A DNA stretch of 64,000 nt from G963663315 sp965204925 (GCA_965204925.1 OZ242021.1:2108001-2172000), one strand, 5' to 3'; shown: positions 53,701-63,428, counted from the first letter of the stretch. Notes: a model not told the origin generated them from the letters alone. Numbers and translations: made by a program.

Positions 53701-55590
53701 TTCCCGGTCGAATTCCGCTCCATCCATTCTCGAAATATCGAAATCCAGTATCCCGAATTCTTCTCCGCCGGTTTTCCGGATCCGCCAGGGCCGTCCACTG
53801 TGTATGAATATTCCCATGTTTTCAAGGATAGGCAGGATATCCGAAAGGGCGGTAGAGCTTTGGCGGAAATACAGCTTGAAACTGGCCCGTTTCCTGTTAT
53901 CCGTACCGCTGTTTTGTCGTGTTGCCGGATTCAGGGTCGCGCGGATGCCTGTTGCCGGAATATGATCGAGTATCTGTATGTCGAGAACGGCTTGCTCGAC
54001 AGGGAAATCATGTTGATAGGCGCCGGAAAATCCGTCACGCCAGTCGTCCAGACAGGCGCTCGCCCTGACCGCGCCGAACTTCGTTTTCAGGCTTTCAAAC
54101 AGCTTCTCGTTCCAGTCCCGGGCCAGATGCTGGACTTCTCTTTCCAGGGTTTCGGGGTCGACAGGCGGCGCCGGCGCCATTTTGTCTTCGGGGTCGGTAT
54201 GCAGAATAAAGTGAATCCGGGTAAGAATGGAAGTCGAGAAATAAACGTCGAATTCGACTTCCTGTGCATTCACCTGTTCGGCCAGATAATTCTGTATCGT
54301 TGTCCTTAATTTCGTATCGAACAAATCCTTCGGTACATACACCAGGCAGGAATAAAAATGACCACAGATGTTTTTATGGATGTGCAAGCGGGTTTTTCTT
54401 CTTTCCTGGTTCAGTAACGTCATCCCCAGCGAATAGAGCTGGTGCAGTTCCATGTGAAACAGCTTGTCTCTGGGAAGCGTTTCAAGAATATTGCGTAACT
54501 CCTTGTAGGAATGTCCGTTCTTACGCAATTTGCTGGCGGAAAGGACGTAGCTTGCCTTTTTGCGTATATGGGGGATATCAAGGGTCGGAAGGACCGCGGT
54601 GGAGCCTGCCAGAAACCCCGGAAAACAACTGATCCTGAAGTTGTGTGCGTTCATTTCCTGTTTGACCAGAATACAATCCATATAACGGTCTCTGTGGATG
54701 TTTGCCCGCATCCGTGTTTTTGTGAATACAACGTGAGAATGTTCGGGAAAGACGACAGGCGGCAGGATGTCCTGCATGATATCAACCCCATCCTTGCGGG
54801 CCGTGTCCAATATGCCAAGCGGCGAGGACGGGTCCAGTGCAAACTTGCGGGTTCCTTCCGAGACCGACAGTTCAAGCGCACAGTATCCAAGAAACAGGAA
54901 ATGATCGTCGGTCATCCACTGGAAAAATTCCGGATACTCGGAGAATTGCGGGTTTGTTTTTCCTGATTTCAGGACCTCGGCTTTTTCGAGAACCTGTGCT
55001 TTCATGCGCGGCCAGTCTTCAACTACCGTTTCTATATTACGGAGTACGCCGGTCAGCAGCCGGGTGATTTCCCGATGTTCGTTTTGCGGGATACAGTCGA
55101 CCAGAAACTGGACAAACGACTCGATACGGACCTCGCCGCTCCGGTTATCGTCCGGCTCGTCCTCACTTGTGTAGTATCTCCTGTATCCGGTTGCGATGTT
55201 TTTCCTGCAACGGTTGACCCTGAATACGGGATGTATCGTCCGATGAGGCGTTTTCCCCAGCCTGTTCAAACAGATGCGCAGGGAATTGACAATGAATGGA
55301 AAGTCGTCCGATATGACATAGATAATTGTCTGTGGCGGTTCATACTCGATCGGGTTTGTATCCGGACTACTGAAGTTGTGTAGCTGAACAATCGTTTCGC
55401 CGGGCTTGCGGATTTTCCCCAGCTGTTGGTGCGTGAGTGCGATATTTCTGAAATCCGAAGCCTTCCTTGCGCAATAGTCTTGCCCGGAAAGACGGTGATA
55501 ATAGGCTCTCAGGTATTCGGTCTCCGCTACAGGCGGCCGGCCTGATTCGTTCAACGTCGAAATCAACGATTCAGTAACGGGATTTTTCAT
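50755..55590 (-). CDS. gdhB: NAD-specific glutamate dehydrogenase, large (180-kDa) type
   Basis: Catabolic glutamate dehydrogenase converting glutamate to 2-oxoglutarate and ammonia, 1611 residues, the usual size for the L_180 class. N-terminal ACT-like regulatory segments (about 1-500) precede the catalytic core. Core landmarks: VHLRGGKVARGGLRWSERPE, VPVGSKGGFV, the GDMSGDVFGNGMLLS region and the Rossmann-like RCRVIGEGGNLGMTQLARIEF. The C-terminal helical domain runs to the end. The longest gene of the window, with no frame break. It is divergent from the PolB-like exonuclease gene (223 bases to its chosen start). Confidence 0.96.
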   Translation of the reverse strand: MKNPVTESLISTLNESGRPPVAETEYLRAYYHRLSGQDYCARKASDFRNIALTHQQLGKIRKPGETIVQLHNFSSPDTNPIEYEPPQTIIYVISDDFPFIVNSLRICLNRLGKTPHRTIHPVFRVNRCRKNIATGYRRYYTSEDEPDDNRSGEVRIESFVQFLVDCIPQNEHREITRLLTGVLRNIETVVEDWPRMKAQVLEKAEVLKSGKTNPQFSEYPEFFQWMTDDHFLFLGYCALELSVSEGTRKFALDPSSPLGILDTARKDGVDIMQDILPPVVFPEHSHVVFTKTRMRANIHRDRYMDCILVKQEMNAHNFRISCFPGFLAGSTAVLPTLDIPHIRKKASYVLSASKLRKNGHSYKELRNILETLPRDKLFHMELHQLYSLGMTLLNQERRKTRLHIHKNICGHFYSCLVYVPKDLFDTKLRTTIQNYLAEQVNAQEVEFDVYFSTSILTRIHFILHTDPEDKMAPAPPVDPETLEREVQHLARDWNEKLFESLKTKFGAVRASACLDDWRDGFSGAYQHDFPVEQAVLDIQILDHIPATGIRATLNPATRQNSGTDNRKRASFKLYFRQSSTALSDILPILENMGIFIHSGRPWRIRKTGGEEFGILDFDISRMDGAEFDRESNTERFESTFVQCWSGAIENDGFNRLTLLAGLTWREISMIRAYYRYLKQIRLRYSEGYIIDALTRNPRLVVCVVRLFDNKFNPAHAGCGNTIPESLNTEIKGLLEGAGTLDEERIIRALLDVVAATRRTNYFQPDAGGGPKSWISFKFSSRTIPRIPEPAPEYEIFVYSPRVEGVHLRGGKVARGGLRWSERPEDFRTEVLGLVKAQQVKNAVIVPVGSKGGFVARQLHKAKPGETLKEVTSCYRIFIKGLLDITDNLSGTEVVPPDNVVRLDGDDPYLVVAADKGTATFSDIANRISEQYDFWLTDAFASGGSAGYDHKKMGITARGAWESVKRHFRELGKNIQSSPFTVVGIGDMSGDVFGNGMLLSKQTRLVAAFNHQHIFIDPDPDPESSYRERKRLFELPRSSWADYDQDLISAGGGVFSRSEKSIRLSGQAKKLLDTNLDSCPPDGLISLILKADVELLWNGGIGTYVKSSSESHNNAQDRNNDSVRIDACDLRCRVIGEGGNLGMTQLARIEFSLNDGLCYTDAIDNSAGVDTSDHEVNIKILLNAQIQEGNLTVSQRNTLLAEMEDRVADLVLSNNYLQTQILSLETSFRAGLMPEQMRAIKILEDKGLLNRALEFLPDETALADRFEAGNYLTRPELAVLLSYSKMDLYQTLLDSILPDAPWLEREIIQYFPSLLSETYSSQIQRHRLKREIISTQVTNNLVGTMGATFHLKLADLTGAPPDRIVACWIAVRDITDNERLFAQIQELDNQVDTDIQMQCFNYLTYAIESSIIWLLRHTTISSAFEIGPLVNRFSGCFNTLIGNTASVVGNNDKRYRTRLDNLMQKGLPAELAHEVSARVTLVNGFDIIEIALECGRPVESIGRIYFGMIRSLGLSWLQNRISTMKVNNIWHERSKFSLSTDLRNHQADIASMISRQSTTDNPEAALSIWKKKNRGAIRKLKSMTEDLRKETAIDMSMLSVLVSELGQLRNSA

Positions 55591-55813
55591 TTTTTGTCCT
55601 TGAAAGCGGTCACTGACATATTAGCCGGATCGAGGTTTTTTGCCAATGACAAGTTGGCCATTTCGTAAAAACCTGCCGGCGCTTTTCCGCGCAGCCGCGG
55701 GGTTGTGCCGGCAAGGCATGAACAGTATCCTTAAGCCAAAGGTCCGCAACCGGCCGACAATCACCTGGCGGCCGAAACGGCAAACATTCACGTTGTGGAA
55801 TCCACCCATTGAT

Positions 55814-56620
55814 ATGAACACCCTTGTATTCGATATAGAAACCGTTCCCGATGTTGAAACCGGTCGTCGTTTATATCAATTGGAAAATTTGTCCGATGAC
55901 GATGTGGCCAGGGTCATGACGAGCAAGCAGGCGCAAAAAACCGGAAAGTCGGACTTTCTACCCCTTCATCTGCATCGGGTTGTGGCCATTTCGACCCTGT
56001 TATGTACAGCAGAAGCGGTCCGGGTCTGGTCGCTGGGCTCCCCGGATTCACCGGAGAAAGAAATTATCACCCGGTTTTTCGATGGTATTGCCCGCTATTC
56101 ACCCACGCTCGTTAGCTGGAACGGATGTGCATTCGATTTGCCGGTATTGCACTATCGTTCGTTGCTGCATGGAGTTCACGCGAAACGCTATTGGGAAATC
56201 GGGGAAGGTGAACGCGAATTCCGCTTCAACAATTATCTGAGCCGCTATCACTGGCGGCATGTCGATTTGATGGATATTCTGGCCGGATTCAATTTGCGTG
56301 CCGCGGCGCCGCTGGAATCAATCGCAATAATGCTGGGTTTCCCGGGAAAACTCGGAATGAGTGGTGAACGGGTATGGGGCGCCTTCCAGCATGGCGAGAT
56401 CGGCAAGATACGGAACTATTGTGAGGTTGATGTCCTCAATACATTCCTCGTTTATTTGCGGTGGGAATTGACTCGGGGAGTCCTTGACGAGGAAAGCTAT
56501 CGTACCAAATGCGATCAGGTACGAGTATTTCTGAAAGAATCGGGCAATGAGCGCTTCAGTGAGTTTCTGGCCGCCTGGAAAACAGGACACAGCGGTGTCC
56601 CTTATAAAGGCAACCGGTGA
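55814..56620 (+). CDS. Predicted 3'-5' exonuclease, PolB-like
   Basis: DEDD-type exonuclease of 268 residues related to the proofreading domain of family B DNA polymerases (DNA_pol_B_exo2 type). Exo I is FDIETVPD (residues 5-12), Exo II is SWNGCAFDLPVL, and Exo III is RNYCEVDVLNTFLVYLR with the final Asp. No polymerase domain is present. The frame is open upstream to 55640, but ATG 55814 is chosen because the protein then starts MNTLVFDIE as in the family. It is tail to tail with rne. The biological role in bacteria is not settled. Confidence 0.9.
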   Translation: MNTLVFDIETVPDVETGRRLYQLENLSDDDVARVMTSKQAQKTGKSDFLPLHLHRVVAISTLLCTAEAVRVWSLGSPDSPEKEIITRFFDGIARYSPTLVSWNGCAFDLPVLHYRSLLHGVHAKRYWEIGEGEREFRFNNYLSRYHWRHVDLMDILAGFNLRAAAPLESIAIMLGFPGKLGMSGERVWGAFQHGEIGKIRNYCEVDVLNTFLVYLRWELTRGVLDEESYRTKCDQVRVFLKESGNERFSEFLAAWKTGHSGVPYKGNR

Positions 56621-56679
56621 TACGGGGCACGGGGCGTGATCCCCCGTCGGCCCGGCGGGAACGTTTTCCCGGACGGACT

Positions 56680-58932
56680 TCAGGATTTGCGGTTGCCGAT
56701 ATCGTCCGCAATGTCAGCAGGTATGTCTCCCTGTGTGACGACTACGCCGGGATACCCCTGTTTGCCGGTCTGTTTTTGTCCGTAGTTCCCGTTTGACGAG
56801 GCTGATGAACCGGATCGCGGCTTGTGAGACCTCGCTCGGGGGAAGCGCTTCTGGTCTCCCGCTGCGAGGGGCGGCTCAGGCGATGAATCGTTTTTCGCCG
56901 GGGAGTTGGGGGTTTGCGGCTTGCCCTGCTTGCGGGCGCTCGTACCGGTTCGGCGGTTATCCGGACCTGGCTGGGGAGCGGCGCCGGATCTTTTCGGGCG
57001 CGGGTCCTTCGGTTGTTGCTTTTCCTTGTTTTGCTGGCTGCGACTGCTCCTGTCCGGACGCTTTTCACGGTTGTCGTCCCCTTTTCCGGCATCCTTGACC
57101 CGACTCCGGATCTTGTCCCTTCCGCCGCCAGTGGCACGGACATTTCTCGTTTGCCTTCGTTGTCCGTTTCTTTTCTGCCCGCCGGGACCTTCCGTCGCCC
57201 GGGGGAGTTCCACACTTTCACCCTTTCTGAACAGGGAGCGGATCAGACGAGGCAGTAATCCGGGTTTATCCGGTTCCGGTTCCGCCCCACCGGTGGAGGA
57301 AGCCGGTGGCTCGAAAGGAGGCGGCATGATCTGATCCAGTTGAATATAAGGTTTTGCCGGATTTGCAGTTGCGGATCTGTGCGTTGGCGCCTTGCGTTTG
57401 CTTTTGGTATTTACTTTTTGCCTGAAACTGGCGGTATCGATCAACTGATCAAGATCGTCGGATCTCAATCGTTTAATCCGAAAATGCGGGTTGCTGAGTT
57501 CGGTAGTCGGGATCATAATGGCGCGGGACGCCAGCCTTGCCTCCAGTTGACACAGCTCATGACGTTTTTCATTCAACAGGTAAGTCGCCATGTCCAACGG
57601 TAAAAGCACTTGAATTGCCTCGGTATTCTCCTTGATCGCTTCATCTTCCATAATGCGGAGCAAATTCAACGAGGCCGACACGACGTTTCGGATTGTGCCC
57701 ATGCCGTCGCATTGCGGGCAAACCTGATAGTTTATATCGCCGATCGAGGAGCGTAATCTTTGTCGGGACATTTCAAGCAACCCGAAGCGGGATATATTCC
57801 CTACCTGAACCCTTGCGCGGTCCGCCTTGAGAGCCGCCTTCAAGCGGCTTTCCACCATTCTCTGATTTTTACCGACAGTCATGTCGATCAGGTCGATTAC
57901 AACCAGACCACCTATATCGCGGATGCGAAGCTGGCGGGCAATTTCCTCCACGGCTTCAAGATTGGTATTGAGCGCCGTTTCCTCGATATCGGAGCCTTTG
58001 GTGGCCCGCGCCGAGTTCACGTCGATCGAGATCAACGCTTCCGTATGGTCGACCGAGAGCGTTCCCCCGGAGGGCAGGGTGACGACACGATTGAAAGCCG
58101 AATCGATCTGCCCTTCGATCTGGTATCTGGAAAAAAGTGGAACGCTGTCCTCGTACAGTTTGAGCTTCTTCAGTTTATGGGGCATGATCTGGGTAATAAA
58201 ACGTTCCGCCCGTTCATGGATCTCCCTGTCATCAACAATAATTTCGGCAATGTCTTCGGATAGATGATCGCGTATCGAGCGAACGATCAGGTTGCCCTCC
58301 TGATAGATCAGGAAAGGGGCTCCGGGGTTTGAGGATGCTTGTTCAACGTTATCCCAAAGCCTCACCAGGAAATCCAGATCCCATTGCAGTTCTTCCTGGC
58401 TCCTGCCGATTCCTTCTGTGCGGGCGATCAGCGAGTGTTGGCCGCTGATGTCAAGTCTGGACAATACTTCCCGTAACTCGTTACGCTCTTCTCCGGCAAT
58501 TCTTCTTGAAATCCCGCCGCCTTTCGGGTTGTTGGGCATGAATACCAGAAATCGCCCGGCCAGACTGATGAATGTGGTCAGCACCGCACCCTTTGTACCC
58601 CGCTCGTCCTTGCCGACCTGGACGATCATCTCCTGTCCTTCGCGGATGGCGGAATCAATTTTGATGTCAGTAATCCGGGTTGCCGGATCACAGTTTTTGA
58701 AGTATCCCCGATAAATTTCCTTGAGCGGGAGAAATCCCTGTCTTTCCGAGCCGTAATCTACAAAGCATGCTTCAAGGCTTGGTTCCACTTTTGTGATAAC
58801 GCCCTTGTAGATATTTCCTTTCTTTTCTGTCCTGACTGCCGCTTCCAGATCAAGATCAACGAGCTTTTGTCCATCGACAATGGCAACCCGCAGTTCCTCT
58901 GCATGGGTCGCGTTGAATAACATTCTTTTCAT
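56680..58932 (-). CDS. rne: Ribonuclease E
   Basis: Endoribonuclease that starts mRNA decay and processes rRNA and tRNA. It is 750 residues, shorter than E. coli (about 1061). The catalytic half (1 to about 510) has the S1 domain (GNIYKGVITKVEPSLEACFVDYG), catalytic Asp residues in ISIDVNSAR and VVIDLIDMTV, and the Zn-link CPQCDGMG. The C-terminal third is disordered and rich in Arg, Lys, Pro and Gln, suited to RNA and partner binding; the tail ends DDIGNRKS. The helicase gene rhlB lies 2.3 kb away. A long upstream gap could host an autoregulatory leader, as known for rne. Confidence 0.96.
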   Translation of the reverse strand: MKRMLFNATHAEELRVAIVDGQKLVDLDLEAAVRTEKKGNIYKGVITKVEPSLEACFVDYGSERQGFLPLKEIYRGYFKNCDPATRITDIKIDSAIREGQEMIVQVGKDERGTKGAVLTTFISLAGRFLVFMPNNPKGGGISRRIAGEERNELREVLSRLDISGQHSLIARTEGIGRSQEELQWDLDFLVRLWDNVEQASSNPGAPFLIYQEGNLIVRSIRDHLSEDIAEIIVDDREIHERAERFITQIMPHKLKKLKLYEDSVPLFSRYQIEGQIDSAFNRVVTLPSGGTLSVDHTEALISIDVNSARATKGSDIEETALNTNLEAVEEIARQLRIRDIGGLVVIDLIDMTVGKNQRMVESRLKAALKADRARVQVGNISRFGLLEMSRQRLRSSIGDINYQVCPQCDGMGTIRNVVSASLNLLRIMEDEAIKENTEAIQVLLPLDMATYLLNEKRHELCQLEARLASRAIMIPTTELSNPHFRIKRLRSDDLDQLIDTASFRQKVNTKSKRKAPTHRSATANPAKPYIQLDQIMPPPFEPPASSTGGAEPEPDKPGLLPRLIRSLFRKGESVELPRATEGPGGQKRNGQRRQTRNVRATGGGRDKIRSRVKDAGKGDDNREKRPDRSSRSQQNKEKQQPKDPRPKRSGAAPQPGPDNRRTGTSARKQGKPQTPNSPAKNDSSPEPPLAAGDQKRFPRARSHKPRSGSSASSNGNYGQKQTGKQGYPGVVVTQGDIPADIADDIGNRKS

Positions 58933-60056
58933 TCAAATATCCCGGCGCCGGGGACACAGAAACTGTATCCGCGGCGCCCAACTGTTCCCGGCCCGTTCAG
59001 AGACGGGGAAATTAAAACTATGGGATGGCCCCGACAAATCCAATCAGAGCAGAAAATTGAGGAGAAGGCCAAGGCCTTGAAACTGAACAGCCGCTTATCC
59101 GAATCATGGCTGATCGCTTTTTCGTATTTGACCCCGGTAAAGCCCGGATCAATCATTGCGCCCGCAACAGCCTGATGTCAACAGTGCGGCTGAATCCTGT
59201 CGCAGGGGCGGCCCGTGTGGTCCGCCCGTCCCGTTTGATTGCAAAGACAGCACAGGTTGAAAGCGATCCTGGTTGAACTGGTTTCATGAAAAGCGAGCCG
59301 GTGGTTATCGCCACGCAAGTCCTGTAATTGTATTTCGCCGTCAGCCGCCATAATTCTTTCAGGTTCAATAGCCGGCTTCTTCCGTCCGGATCCGGAAACC
59401 GGACAATTGTGGTTGTGCCTGGCGGCGTTTCACAATGTCCGGACGTTTGGCAAAAAAACTTTTTCTCTATCCGATTTCTGCAAATCGTCCAGTGTCCCCG
59501 AACTGCCGGGCCTGGGCGAACTGATTTCACCCTGTCTCGTTATGAGCAGGGTCGTCTGCGGCCATCACCGCCTGTATTGGCGAACCCGTCCCAATCAAAC
59601 TCCGAATCCCGGCGCCAACGGTCCATTCAATGGACCACGGGACGGTTCTCCCTGTAATCTTTCTGTCTTTATGACCCTGTTTTGATACGGAGCCGAACCC
59701 GGGTTTGTTGTACAAGAACACAAATACCTGTCAACTATCACCCCGGTCAGTCAAGACAAGCATGGATCCTATCAGAACGGACGAATAAATACAATCGCCA
59801 GGATGAACCTGACCTGAATCCGGGCGCAACAAACCTGTTCGCAGCTTTTCATACTTTAATTTCATGTATGTGGCCGATGCCGGTTCCGGTTTGCAGCAGG
59901 CACAAAAGACCGGCCCCGATTATTGTTTTTGTGTCCGGGGTACTGGTATACTGTAATGACAGACCGGTTTTCAAGAGGTATAATCAGTCAGCAGGAGGCC
60001 GTAACGGATCCGAACTACTTTAATTGTTGCCGCAAGTTTCCCCAGTGAGAATTGAT
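58933..60056. other. 1.1-kb gap upstream of rne; no confident gene
   Basis: No reading frame here looks real. The minus-strand frame 59153-59530 (125 codons) and the plus-strand frame 59682-60023 have no recognisable motif or ribosome-binding site. The part next to rne probably contains its 5' untranslated leader and promoter. A compact palindrome, GGTCCATT-C-AATGGACC, lies at 59620-59636, inside a larger imperfect pairing (CCCGTCCC near 59585 with GGGACGG near 59637), so a structured RNA element is possible. No tRNA was seen. Confidence 0.5.
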
Positions 60057-61208
60057 ATGTCATCGTCATCTGTCCGCTTCTGCCAGAGGCTGAAGGCTTG
60101 CGGCGCCGGTTACGGTTATATGTTCTCGCTGTTGCTCGTTTCCGTTTTCCCCGTTAACTCCTGGGGCGAGGCCGCGTTCGGTGAAACACGCTCGGGCGTC
60201 GATCATTCGGGGTTTTCTGCGACTGCCGATGAGAACCCGTTTTCTCCGGGCCTGAATTTCCGCAGCCGCTCGATACTGGAGCGCGGAAGGGATATTCAAT
60301 CCAGCTTGGAAATCAGGATCATCTCGGATATTACTACCGACCCCGACCGCGCCGCCGCTCCGGACAATCCGGTTACTAACTATTGGCCCCGGGGTCAAAT
60401 CAGGCGGTTGAGCACATCCTGGAATTCCGGGATCGGCTCATTGACGGTGGGCAGTGATTGGGCAAATTTCCAGGATCTGCTGAGCATGGATAAAAGTCCG
60501 GATGGCGTGTCCGGCCAAGGTGGCCGCAGCATAGCCAGCCAGATCAAATGGGTCTCTCCGAACGGATTTTCCATTGCTCTGGAAGACGCGTCGCAGACAT
60601 CACTTTACTCCACTGGCGGAGAGCCGCCGGGAAATCTGTTTGCAAGCTCACCGAGCATCATCTTGTCCTGGCGCGGGGGGGGCGCTGACGATGTCGGCGG
60701 GGAGTATCGGGTGACTGCCATGAGCGGCAGGCTGGACGCCGATGCCAGTGGTCAGAAGTTCGATGGAAGCAATATTACAAATTGGGGCCTGAACCTGGAG
60801 GGAGGTTGGCAGATCGGAGACCTTTTCTCGGCCCTGTCCGTGACTTTCGGCAAGGGTATAAACAGCTATTTGCTGCAAAAATTCGATAACGATATCCTGG
60901 TTACGCCCAATGAAGCCGCCGCTGACGGATACGATCCGGTCGGCATGTCATTCGGAATCCGGCCGAGCCTGTATTACAGCCTCAATGATCATTCAACTTT
61001 CCATGTCGCTTTGGGTCGCTATTCCACTACCGAGGAAGACAGCGGTGAAGCAGACATTGATACGCTGGATACGATTCATATAGGTTATAGCTGGAGTCCC
61101 TGGCCCAGTACCCGGTTCGGACTGCAACTGCGCGACCAGAGTAAACAGGGTTCCCGAGGCGGAAGCGAAGACACCCAGCTCAAGTTTGAAGCAGCCAGAC
61201 AATTCTGA
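60057..61208 (+). CDS. Porin-like outer-membrane beta-barrel protein
   Basis: 383 residues from ATG 60057 (the frame extends to a TTG at 60024). The signal region (about 18-45) has a hydrophobic core, FSLLLVSVFPVNSWG. The mature protein is made of alternating strands and Gly-rich turns, with a GQIRRLSTSWNSGIGSLTVGSDWANFQDLL stretch typical of DcaP-like trimeric porins in its early strands, and ends in Phe (KFEAARQF), the BAM signal. It stands alone, tail to tail with rhlB. The specific substrate cannot be told. Confidence 0.72.
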   Translation: MSSSSVRFCQRLKACGAGYGYMFSLLLVSVFPVNSWGEAAFGETRSGVDHSGFSATADENPFSPGLNFRSRSILERGRDIQSSLEIRIISDITTDPDRAAAPDNPVTNYWPRGQIRRLSTSWNSGIGSLTVGSDWANFQDLLSMDKSPDGVSGQGGRSIASQIKWVSPNGFSIALEDASQTSLYSTGGEPPGNLFASSPSIILSWRGGGADDVGGEYRVTAMSGRLDADASGQKFDGSNITNWGLNLEGGWQIGDLFSALSVTFGKGINSYLLQKFDNDILVTPNEAAADGYDPVGMSFGIRPSLYYSLNDHSTFHVALGRYSTTEEDSGEADIDTLDTIHIGYSWSPWPSTRFGLQLRDQSKQGSRGGSEDTQLKFEAARQF

Positions 61209-61253
61209 ATCGCGGGGCGCGCATCCTGTCGCGCGTGAAATCTGAGCCGGATA

Positions 61254-62618
61254 TCAACCAATCAACGGGGTCTCGCCAAACCGGCGACTGAACCGGTTTT
61301 CCGGCCACCGGGATTTCTGTGATTCCGGCCTCTGTCGTTCCGCCGGGTCAGGCGCAACGGAATTGTCGAACTGTTCTTTGTCTTTTCGGGTTTTTTCGGC
61401 TTTCGCCGATTTTCGTTTCTTCTTCCGCTTTGTGTCCATTTCCACCTGTTCAATCATCCACGGTTCTATTTGTCTTTTCGGGATGCTATGCCCGATACCG
61501 GATTCGATATCAAGGATTGACCAGGAATATTTTTCGCAGAGGAAACTGACGGCCTTGCCGCTACTGCCGGCGCGGGCGGTGCGCCCGACCCGATGGACAT
61601 AGTCATCGGCATCCTGGGGCAGGTCGTAATTGTATACATGACTGACTTCGGGAATATGCAACCCCCGAGCGGCCACATCCGTTGCCACGAGAACGTTGTA
61701 TTTCCCGGTCTTGAAACCCTCCAGAAGTTTTTCCCGCTTGTGTTGCCGGACATCTCCCGACAAGGCGGCAGCGCTTATATTGTTGGCGTTCAGCAGATTT
61801 GCCACCTGTTCAACCCCATGGCGTGTATTGATGAAGACCAGAACACGTTGCGGGTTATCGTGATTGAGCAGATTGACGAGGAGCCCCGGTTTTTCATCAT
61901 CTGACGGATAATAGGAATACTCTTCTATCTTGCTGGCGATTCTTGTGTCGGTGTTGATCCTGATTTCTTCGGGATCGTTCATGTGCTCATAAGCCAATTC
62001 CATGACCCGGAAGGACAGGGTGGCGGAAAACAGCATGTTCAAGCGATTTTCCGGTTTCGGCATGCGTCGCAGCAGAAATCGAATATCCTTGATAAACCCG
62101 AGATCGAACATGCGGTCCGCTTCGTCGAGGACGGCTACCTGGACTGATTTCAGGCTGAACAGATCCTGCCTGTAGAAATCGATCAGTCGACCCGGTGTAC
62201 CTATCAGGATATCGACATCTTTGGCGAGAATCTGTTTTTGTTCTTCGTACCCGGTTCCTCCATAAATCAGCCCAAGCGTCAGTCCGGTATGCCGTACCAG
62301 TGTTTTCGCGTCATTGTATATCTGGATAGCGAGTTCTCTTGTGGGCGCCAGTATCAGCGCGCGAATCGCTCCGATCTGTCTGTTCTCCGCTATGGGGGTG
62401 ACCAGAAGGTGGTTGCAACAGGCTAGCAGGAAAGCAATGGTTTTTCCCGTGCCGGTCTGGGCCTGACCTGCGACATCGCGCCCTTCGAGGGCAACCGGCA
62501 AGGCGCTGGCCTGTATCGGCGTACAGAATGAAAATCCGGCATCGGCGACCCCTTTTTTGAGACGCTCATCCAGATTGAAATGATCAAATTCCTGATCGGT
62601 AAGATGTTTTTCGGTCAT
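61254..62618 (-). CDS. rhlB: ATP-dependent RNA helicase RhlB
   Basis: DEAD-box RNA helicase of 454 residues, a partner of RNase E in the RNA degradosome. The motifs are intact: Q motif region FCTPIQ, AQTGTGKT (I), PTRELA (Ia), DEAD (II), SAT (III) and HRVGRTARAG (VI). The C-terminal tail is very basic (KRKKKRKSAKAEKTRKDK), fitting RNA binding. Divergence from trxA with a 122-base gap matches the E. coli arrangement, which supports RhlB over other DEAD-box paralogues. Confidence 0.95.
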   Translation of the reverse strand: MTEKHLTDQEFDHFNLDERLKKGVADAGFSFCTPIQASALPVALEGRDVAGQAQTGTGKTIAFLLACCNHLLVTPIAENRQIGAIRALILAPTRELAIQIYNDAKTLVRHTGLTLGLIYGGTGYEEQKQILAKDVDILIGTPGRLIDFYRQDLFSLKSVQVAVLDEADRMFDLGFIKDIRFLLRRMPKPENRLNMLFSATLSFRVMELAYEHMNDPEEIRINTDTRIASKIEEYSYYPSDDEKPGLLVNLLNHDNPQRVLVFINTRHGVEQVANLLNANNISAAALSGDVRQHKREKLLEGFKTGKYNVLVATDVAARGLHIPEVSHVYNYDLPQDADDYVHRVGRTARAGSSGKAVSFLCEKYSWSILDIESGIGHSIPKRQIEPWMIEQVEMDTKRKKKRKSAKAEKTRKDKEQFDNSVAPDPAERQRPESQKSRWPENRFSRRFGETPLIG

Positions 62619-62740
62619 GTTCTCGAATATTATGGAGATATTTATGGAGCCGGCGCTGAAATTTACTTTGGTCGGGGTCTTGATTAACCGCCGGTTTCAC
62701 CGCATATTCGACAATCCGAATAATCTGCAAATAAATACCT

Positions 62741-63070
62741 ATGTCTAAAAATATTGTACATGTGAGCGATGAATCATTTGAACAGGAAGTTCTCAATGCC
62801 AGTGAGCCGGTCCTGATCGACTATTGGGCGGAGTGGTGCGGGCCGTGTAAAATGATTGCTCCGATTATCGACGAGCTCGCAGAAGAGTACGGCGAAAAAA
62901 TCAAGATTGCCAAATTCAACATTGATGAAAACCCGCAGACCCCGCCCCGTTACGGGATTCGCGGAATCCCTACGCTGATGCTGTTCAAGAACGGCAACGT
63001 TGAGGCAACCAGGGTGGGAGCAGTCTCAAAATCCCAACTCGCGGCATTTATCGACAGCCATCTCGGGTAA
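62741..63070 (+). CDS. trxA: Thioredoxin 1
   Basis: Small disulfide reductase of 109 residues. The active site is EWCGPCK (Cys33 and Cys36), with the cis-Pro loop RGIPTLMLFKNG. In most gammaproteobacteria rho follows trxA; here a mobile element sits there instead. The ATG is supported by the canonical MSKNIVHVSDESF-type start. Confidence 0.98.
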   Translation: MSKNIVHVSDESFEQEVLNASEPVLIDYWAEWCGPCKMIAPIIDELAEEYGEKIKIAKFNIDENPQTPPRYGIRGIPTLMLFKNGNVEATRVGAVSKSQLAAFIDSHLG

Positions 63071-63428
63071 TCCCGGGGGATTATAGCACCTGCCGAGGGT
63101 TTGACGGAGCGGAAATGATGTTCAGTCAGCAATTCCCGCCAAGGACATCCCTCGGTGGATTCGGCGTGATTTCCGGATGCAAACGCAGGCGTCGGGAGTA
63201 TGCGGACAAGGCCACCTCTCCGGCGGGAGTCTTTTCCAATCGAGAAGTGAGCCTGAAGAGAGAGCATTTACTGGTCTTTATTCAAACGCTTTTCCAGGCT
63301 TGGTACCGGAGGACTGATCTGCTGTTGAAGCTCCTTGGGGCCTCTCCCGCCAGATGCCCCGTATTTGGGGGGCGCGAGTCGCGAACAATCTTTTCACGGC
63401 GCCATGTCATAGCCAGGTCGATGCGCCT
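63071..63428. other. 358-bp gap between trxA and the transposase; no confident gene
   Basis: The plus-strand frame 63115-63441 (108 codons) overlaps the transposase end and shows no family motif. This stretch probably contains the trxA 3' region and the non-coding end of the insertion sequence, but I could not find its terminal inverted repeat or a target duplication, because the other end lies outside the window. Confidence 0.4.

Noticed and set aside
59153..59530. 125-codon minus-strand frame upstream of rne
   Set aside because: No motif, signal peptide or ribosome-binding site; codon use looks random. Kept only as part of the unexplained gap.
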